The notes under the pieces were generated by a model, which saw nothing but the letters and a program-made list of their open reading frames with translations, was not told the origin of the DNA and did no database searches. A stretch of 64,000 bases of DNA from JAIOPA01 sp964655175 (GTDB lineage: Bacteria; Eisenbacteria; RBG-16-71-46): the NCBI GenBank assembly GCA_964655175.1, contig CAZZLY010000004.1:1-64000 (forward strand), written 5' to 3'. Position numbers and translations under genes: made by a program. This document shows, piece after piece, positions 60,002 through 64,000 of this stretch. The stretch's first letter is position 1. Each line of letters opens with the position of its first letter.

Positions 60002-62110
60002 ATGACCACGAAACGCCCCTCCGGCTCCGCGCCCCCACTCGACCCCCGCACCCGGCTGCAGTTCCTGCCCGGGATCGGGCCGCAGCGCGCGCTGGCGTTC
60101 GAGCGGCTGGGCCTCATGACGCTCGAGCACCTGGTGCGGCACGTGCCGCGCACCTGGCTCGACGCGAGCCGGTTCGTGAAGGTGCGCGACCTGCGCCCGG
60201 GCGAACTCGTCACGGTGATCGGGACGATCAAGCACGCGACCCCGCTGCGCACGCGCGGGGGACGCGGCGACTTCGCGGCCTCGCTCGCCGACGAGACCGG
60301 CACCCTGGGCCTGTACTTCTTCGGGCAGTCGTGGCTCGCGCGCACCCTGGCGCCGGGCACGCGCGTCGTCGTGAGCGGCGAACTGGGCGAGGGGCACGAG
60401 CGGCAGATGCTCAACCCGATGTTCGAGGTGCTCGAGGGCGAGGTCGAGGACCTGCTGCACACCGGACGACTCGTCCCCGTGCACGCGCTCACGCGCGGCG
60501 TCACCGCGCGCGGCATGCGGCAGGCGGTGCATCGCGCGCTCGAGGCGGTCGCCACGCAGATGACCGACGGCATCCCCGCCGAGGTCGTGGCGGCGCAGGG
60601 GCTGTCGCCGTTGGCCACCGCCCTGCGCGACATCCACTTCCCACCCGATGCGCGCGCCCTCGAGGCGGCCCGCACGCGACTCGCGTGGGAGGAGCTGTTC
60701 CACCTCCAGATGGTCATGGAACTGCGCCGTCGCGTGCTGAGCGAGGAGGGCCGCGCGCTGGCGCTGACCGGCCCCGGGACGCTCGCGGCCACGGTGCGCG
60801 CGTCGCTGCCGTTCACGCTCACCGAGGGACAGGACGAGGCGCTGCGCGACATCGCGGCCGACCTCGCGCGCCCGTGCCCCATGCACCGCCTCGTCGTGGG
60901 CGACGTGGGCAGCGGTAAGACCGTCGTCGCGCTGCTCGCCGCCTGCGCCGCGCTCGAGGTGGGGCAGCAGGCGGCGCTGCTCGCACCCACCGAGATCCTG
61001 GCGCGCCAGCACGGCGCCAGCCTCGTGCGTCACGCGGCCGCGAGCGGCGTCCCGGTGGCGGTGCTCACCGGCGCGACGCCCGCCGCCGAGCGCCGCGCAC
61101 TGCAGAAGCGTCTCGACGCGGGTGAGCCGCTGCTCGTCGTGGGTACGCACGCGCTGCTCGAGGACAAGGTCCGCATCCCGAACCTCGCGCTCGCGATCGT
61201 CGACGAGCAGCATCGCTTCGGGGTGCGTCAGCGCGCCGCGCTCGCGTCCAAGGGCGTGCTGCCGCACGTGCTCGTGCTCACCGCCACGCCCATCCCGCGC
61301 ACGCTGCAACTGGCGTGCTTCGGTGACCTCGACCTGAGCCTGCTCAAGGGGCGTCCGGCGGGCCGCGGGCGGATCGTCACGCGCGTGACCCACGAAGGCA
61401 AGTTCCCGCAGGTGATCGAGTTCATGTCGCGCGAGCTCGCGGCGGGCCGACAGGCGTACGTGGTCGTACCGGCCATCGAGGACAACACGCGCATCGAGCT
61501 CAAGGCCGCCGAGAGCGAGGTCGTGCGGTTGCGGTCGCAGCCGCTGCTCGCCCCGTACCGGGTCGGACTGCTGCACGGGCGCATGAAGGCCGACGAGAAG
61601 CAGCGCATCATGGACGAGTTCCGAAGCGGCGCGCTGCACGTGCTCGTGGCGACCACGGTCATCGAGGTCGGCGTGGACGTGCCCAACGCCACGATCATGA
61701 TGGTCGAGAACGCCGAGCGGTTCGGGCTCACGCAGCTGCACCAGCTGCGCGGGCGCGTCGGGCGCGGCGCGCACCGCTCGGTGTGCGTGCTCATCGCGGG
61801 GCGTTCGGCCGGCGCGCGGGCGCACGAGCGGCTCAAGGTCATGACCGACACCGACGACGGCTTCGCGCTCGCGGAGGCCGACCTGCGATTGCGCGGCTTC
61901 GGCGAGCTGTGGGGCACGCGCCAGGCGGGTCTGCCCGAGTTCAAGTTGGCCGATCTGAGCCGCGACGAACCGCTGCTGCTCGCCGCGCGCGACGCCGCCC
62001 GTGCACTGATCGCCGGCGATCCGCACCTGCTCGCGCCCGCGCACGCCGCACTGCGCACGCTGTTGCGCGAGCGGTTCCGCGAGCCGCTCGAGATGGCGCT
62101 CGCGGGCTAG
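60002..62110 (+). CDS. recG: ATP-dependent DNA helicase RecG
   Basis: The 702-residue helicase remodels stalled replication forks and Holliday junctions. It has the wedge OB domain (LQFLPGIGPQRALAFERLGL, then LRPGELVTVIGTI), the helicase core with Walker A GDVGSGKT, DEQHRFG, TATPIPRTLQL, and motif VI HQLRGRVGRG followed by the RecG-specific C-terminal hook. ATG 60002 is chosen over an upstream ATG at 59969, whose extra 11 residues are Pro/Gly only. Length is normal. Confidence 0.95.
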   Translation: MTTKRPSGSAPPLDPRTRLQFLPGIGPQRALAFERLGLMTLEHLVRHVPRTWLDASRFVKVRDLRPGELVTVIGTIKHATPLRTRGGRGDFAASLADETGTLGLYFFGQSWLARTLAPGTRVVVSGELGEGHERQMLNPMFEVLEGEVEDLLHTGRLVPVHALTRGVTARGMRQAVHRALEAVATQMTDGIPAEVVAAQGLSPLATALRDIHFPPDARALEAARTRLAWEELFHLQMVMELRRRVLSEEGRALALTGPGTLAATVRASLPFTLTEGQDEALRDIAADLARPCPMHRLVVGDVGSGKTVVALLAACAALEVGQQAALLAPTEILARQHGASLVRHAAASGVPVAVLTGATPAAERRALQKRLDAGEPLLVVGTHALLEDKVRIPNLALAIVDEQHRFGVRQRAALASKGVLPHVLVLTATPIPRTLQLACFGDLDLSLLKGRPAGRGRIVTRVTHEGKFPQVIEFMSRELAAGRQAYVVVPAIEDNTRIELKAAESEVVRLRSQPLLAPYRVGLLHGRMKADEKQRIMDEFRSGALHVLVATTVIEVGVDVPNATIMMVENAERFGLTQLHQLRGRVGRGAHRSVCVLIAGRSAGARAHERLKVMTDTDDGFALAEADLRLRGFGELWGTRQAGLPEFKLADLSRDEPLLLAARDAARALIAGDPHLLAPAHAALRTLLRERFREPLEMALAG

Positions 62111-62170
62111 GGCCACGACCCCGGATTCCGCCCGTGACGACGGGGCGGGGGACGCGTTAGGCTGCGGCGC

Positions 62171-62560
62171 ATGACCGGACTCTCGCTGCAGTGCCCCGCC
62201 TGTCACACCGCCTATCTGCTGCCGCCCGCACTGCTCGGCGACGCCGGGGCGCGCGTGCGCTGCCCGTCGTGCGAACACGAGTTCACGGTGGACGCGAGCG
62301 GTCGGCCGGTCGGTGCCGCGGCCGGCGATCCGCATCGCGAGGTCGCGCACGCGGTGCTCGAGGAACTGGCGCAGCGCATCGGGCCGGGGCTCGAGATGGC
62401 GCTCGCCGAGCGGCGGCTGTTCGCCGACCATGGTCCGGCGATCATGGCGAGTTGGGACGAGTACCGCCGCCGCATCGGGCCCGACGCGCCGTCGCACGCG
62501 TTCCGCGAGGCGCTGCGTGCGCGCTTCGGCGTCGAGTTGTTCCCCGCCGGCGGCGACTGA
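62171..62560 (+). CDS. Small protein with MJ0042-type zinc ribbon
   Basis: The 129-residue protein begins LSLQCPACHTAYLLPPALL and has CPSCEHEFTV, a C-x2-C pair of pairs typical of the MJ0042 zinc-ribbon family. The rest is a helical domain with no recognised relatives (ALAERRLFADHGPAIMASW, then FREALRARFGVELF). Such ribbons often precede a membrane segment or DUF, but none is present here. Function unknown. Confidence 0.75.
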   Translation: MTGLSLQCPACHTAYLLPPALLGDAGARVRCPSCEHEFTVDASGRPVGAAAGDPHREVAHAVLEELAQRIGPGLEMALAERRLFADHGPAIMASWDEYRRRIGPDAPSHAFREALRARFGVELFPAGGD

Positions 62561-62583
62561 GCGTTCGCATCGAATCCCGTGCA

Positions 62584-62624
62584 CACGAGGACGGCCACAC
62601 CCGCGAGGGTGTGGCCGTCTCGTG
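62584..62624. terminator. Bidirectional terminator hairpin
   Basis: An 18-bp stem (62584-62602 with 62607-62624, one bulged G at 62590) and GCGA loop between convergent genes, with the strongest stem in the window. Confidence 0.82.
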
Positions 62625-62641
62625 ATCCGGACCGATCGCGA

Positions 62642-64000
62642 TCAGCGCGCGATCAGCACCCGGTTCGTCGTCGTGGTGGTCCCGCGGCGCACCTGCACGA
62701 AATACATGCCGGGTGCCTGCCGCGAGCCGTCCCACGTGATCGAGTGGGCACCGGACGCGAACGGCGCGTCGGCGATCACCGCGATCTCGCGGCCCTGCAG
62801 GTCCACGACGCTGGCGCGGACGTGTTCGTCACGCGACACCGCGAAGCTCAACGTGATGCGTCCCGCCGTCGGGGTCGGCCCGACGTTCACCCGCAGCGCA
62901 CCGTCCAGGCCCGCCGCCGTCGGCTCGGTCGAGCGGCCATCCCGCTCGTTCTCGACGACCGGCGCATCCGAACCCATGATGTGCTGCATGCCCTTGGCCC
63001 ACACGAGGGCGGCCACGTCACGGCCCATGCGGCGCGAGATCAGGTCGCCGTCCTCGAAGTGGATGCCGCCCAGACGCCGCGAGATGCCGGCCTCGTCGGC
63101 CGCCTCGCTGAACGTGCGCCAGCGCAGCGTCACCGGACGCGACGGGGCGAAGCCCGGCTCGACCTTGCTGCTGCCGGCGGCGATCGTCACCGAGTGATCG
63201 AAGTCGTCGCTGCCCGTGAAGCGCTTGAGGATCTCGGCCGACGACGAGCTGAACGCGCTGTGGCCCGACGGGAACTCGGAGAACGGCGGCGTCACGAACG
63301 TGGCCGGCTGATAGGGCATCCACGCCTCGCCATCGACCAGCCCACGACCCTGGAACGGGATGTAACCGCGCACCTTCTGGCCCGCGAACAAGTAGCGCAC
63401 CGCGGTGATCGGGCGCTCGGAGTCGTAGTACACCTTGGCGTCCCACACCGCGATGCCGGCGTCCATGACCGCGTTGCCGAGCAGGAAGAACATCTTCACG
63501 TCCTGATCGAACGTGTGGTGGTCGCGCGCCGACACCAACTCGGCGAACAACGTCCAGTGGCCCGGGGGCAGTTCCGACTTCGGGCCGTCCGCCCAGTACT
63601 CGGCGATCACCTTGCCGCGGTCGTCGAGGTGCTCGGTCAGTTCCATGACGTCGCGCGCCTGACGCTCGTACTCACGGCTCGGGAAGCGGGCCGGGCCCAC
63701 CGCGGGGCGCAGCGCGTCGCCCGTGGGCATGCCGAACGGCTTCACGTGACCCCAGTGCGCACCGATGTAACCCGGCACCACGAAGCCACCCGCACCGTTC
63801 GAGAACCGCAGCGGCTGCCAGCGATTGGGGTCGCGGATCGCATCCACCGTGTTCACCGGCTGATAGCCGGTGTAGTCGGTGTACGCCCCGGCGTGCAGGT
63901 CGCCCAACTGGTTCGAGCCGTCGTGGTGACGCTCGTCGAGCAGCACCTTGGAGCAGGTGTTCCCCACGCCCTGCGCGGTCGTGGTGCCGAGCGTCTGGTC
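62642..64000 (-). CDS. Vanadium haloperoxidase / PAP2-family secreted enzyme with FlgD-like sorting tail (5' partial)
   Basis: The frame stays open past the GTG at 63967 to the window end (visible upstream residues DQTLGTTTAQG), so the start and any signal peptide lie outside. The active-site set of vanadium haloperoxidases and class A-type acid phosphatases is complete: K-x6-R-P in KVYYDSERP, PSGHS, and S-R-x5-H in SRRLGGIH. Other family segments are RHHDGSNQLGD and YTDYTGYQPVN. The enzyme uses vanadate or phosphate in one pocket; haloperoxidase or phosphatase activity cannot be told apart from sequence. The last ~85 residues are a sorting tail (PTPTAGRITLSF, VVDLQGREIAV, GMYFVQVRRG, ending NRVLIAR), so it is probably an outer-surface or released enzyme. 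Confidence 0.88.
   Translation of the reverse strand, partial: DQTLGTTTAQGVGNTCSKVLLDERHHDGSNQLGDLHAGAYTDYTGYQPVNTVDAIRDPNRWQPLRFSNGAGGFVVPGYIGAHWGHVKPFGMPTGDALRPAVGPARFPSREYERQARDVMELTEHLDDRGKVIAEYWADGPKSELPPGHWTLFAELVSARDHHTFDQDVKMFFLLGNAVMDAGIAVWDAKVYYDSERPITAVRYLFAGQKVRGYIPFQGRGLVDGEAWMPYQPATFVTPPFSEFPSGHSAFSSSSAEILKRFTGSDDFDHSVTIAAGSSKVEPGFAPSRPVTLRWRTFSEAADEAGISRRLGGIHFEDGDLISRRMGRDVAALVWAKGMQHIMGSDAPVVENERDGRSTEPTAAGLDGALRVNVGPTPTAGRITLSFAVSRDEHVRASVVDLQGREIAVIADAPFASGAHSITWDGSRQAPGMYFVQVRRGTTTTTNRVLIAR

Noticed and set aside
63967..63969. GTG at 63967 as the start of the haloperoxidase-like gene
   Set aside because: The frame continues upstream to the window end with family-like sequence, and a signal peptide would be missing.

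Overview
The window is a high-GC (roughly 70 percent by eye), gene-dense bacterial chromosome segment. Nearly every gene is on the plus strand, and most start codons overlap the previous stop codon. The murein genes (MurE with the DNPR motif of meso-diaminopimelate enzymes), the GDP-heptose genes and four secreted proteins with a FlgD-like / Por-type C-terminal sorting tail point to a Gram-negative member of the FCB group. Candidatus Eisenbacteria or a close relative is my best guess, from the sorting tail and composition only, not from a marker-gene search. A run of exactly 100 N at 14873-14972 shows that this is a scaffolded, probably metagenomic, assembly.

Layout. (1) 1-6293: two large secreted proteins with related tails. 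One is an Ig-repeat/dockerin-like/cohesin-like protein cut by the window edge, the other a 12-repeat propeller-like protein. They end in the same 132-bp sequence, which includes the terminator hairpin. (2) 6555-10723: a promoter and FMN riboswitch, then ribD-ribE-ribBA-ribH-nusB, a complete riboflavin and lumazine operon. (3) 10723-40642: without any gap over 21 nt, a large surface-glycan locus. It holds glycosyltransferases of families GT2, GT4 and GT-C type, a sugar epimerase, hddC/hddA for GDP-heptose, a Wzx-like flippase, an AsnB amidotransferase, a DUF2723 (TMEM260-like) membrane protein, YfhO, a polyprenol-phosphate mannose synthase, a FemAB/GNAT-like acyltransferase and, in the middle, a PorZ-like two-propeller secreted protein. 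Two strong hairpins follow. (4) 40764-59453: the division and cell wall (dcw) cluster, with its own sigma70-type promoter and 10-bp phased MraZ boxes: mraZ, a STAS-domain gene, rsmH, ftsL, ftsI, murE, murF, mraY, murD, ftsW, murG, murC, ftsQ, ftsA, ftsZ and a TPR gene. murB and ddl are absent from it. (5) 59475-64000: rpmB (minus strand, own promoter), recG, a small zinc-ribbon gene, and a minus-strand vanadium-haloperoxidase/PAP2-family secreted enzyme cut by the window end.

How the parts fit. The dcw genes make and insert peptidoglycan at the septum. The glycan locus probably builds an outer-surface polysaccharide or lipopolysaccharide containing heptose, and may also O-glycosylate secreted proteins. 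The sorting-tail proteins would be exported and anchored at the surface. The most interesting possibility is that the PorZ-like gene inside the glycan locus marks a link between sorting-tail secretion and attachment to this glycan, as PorZ and A-LPS are linked in the Bacteroidetes type IX system. This is inference from architecture and position.
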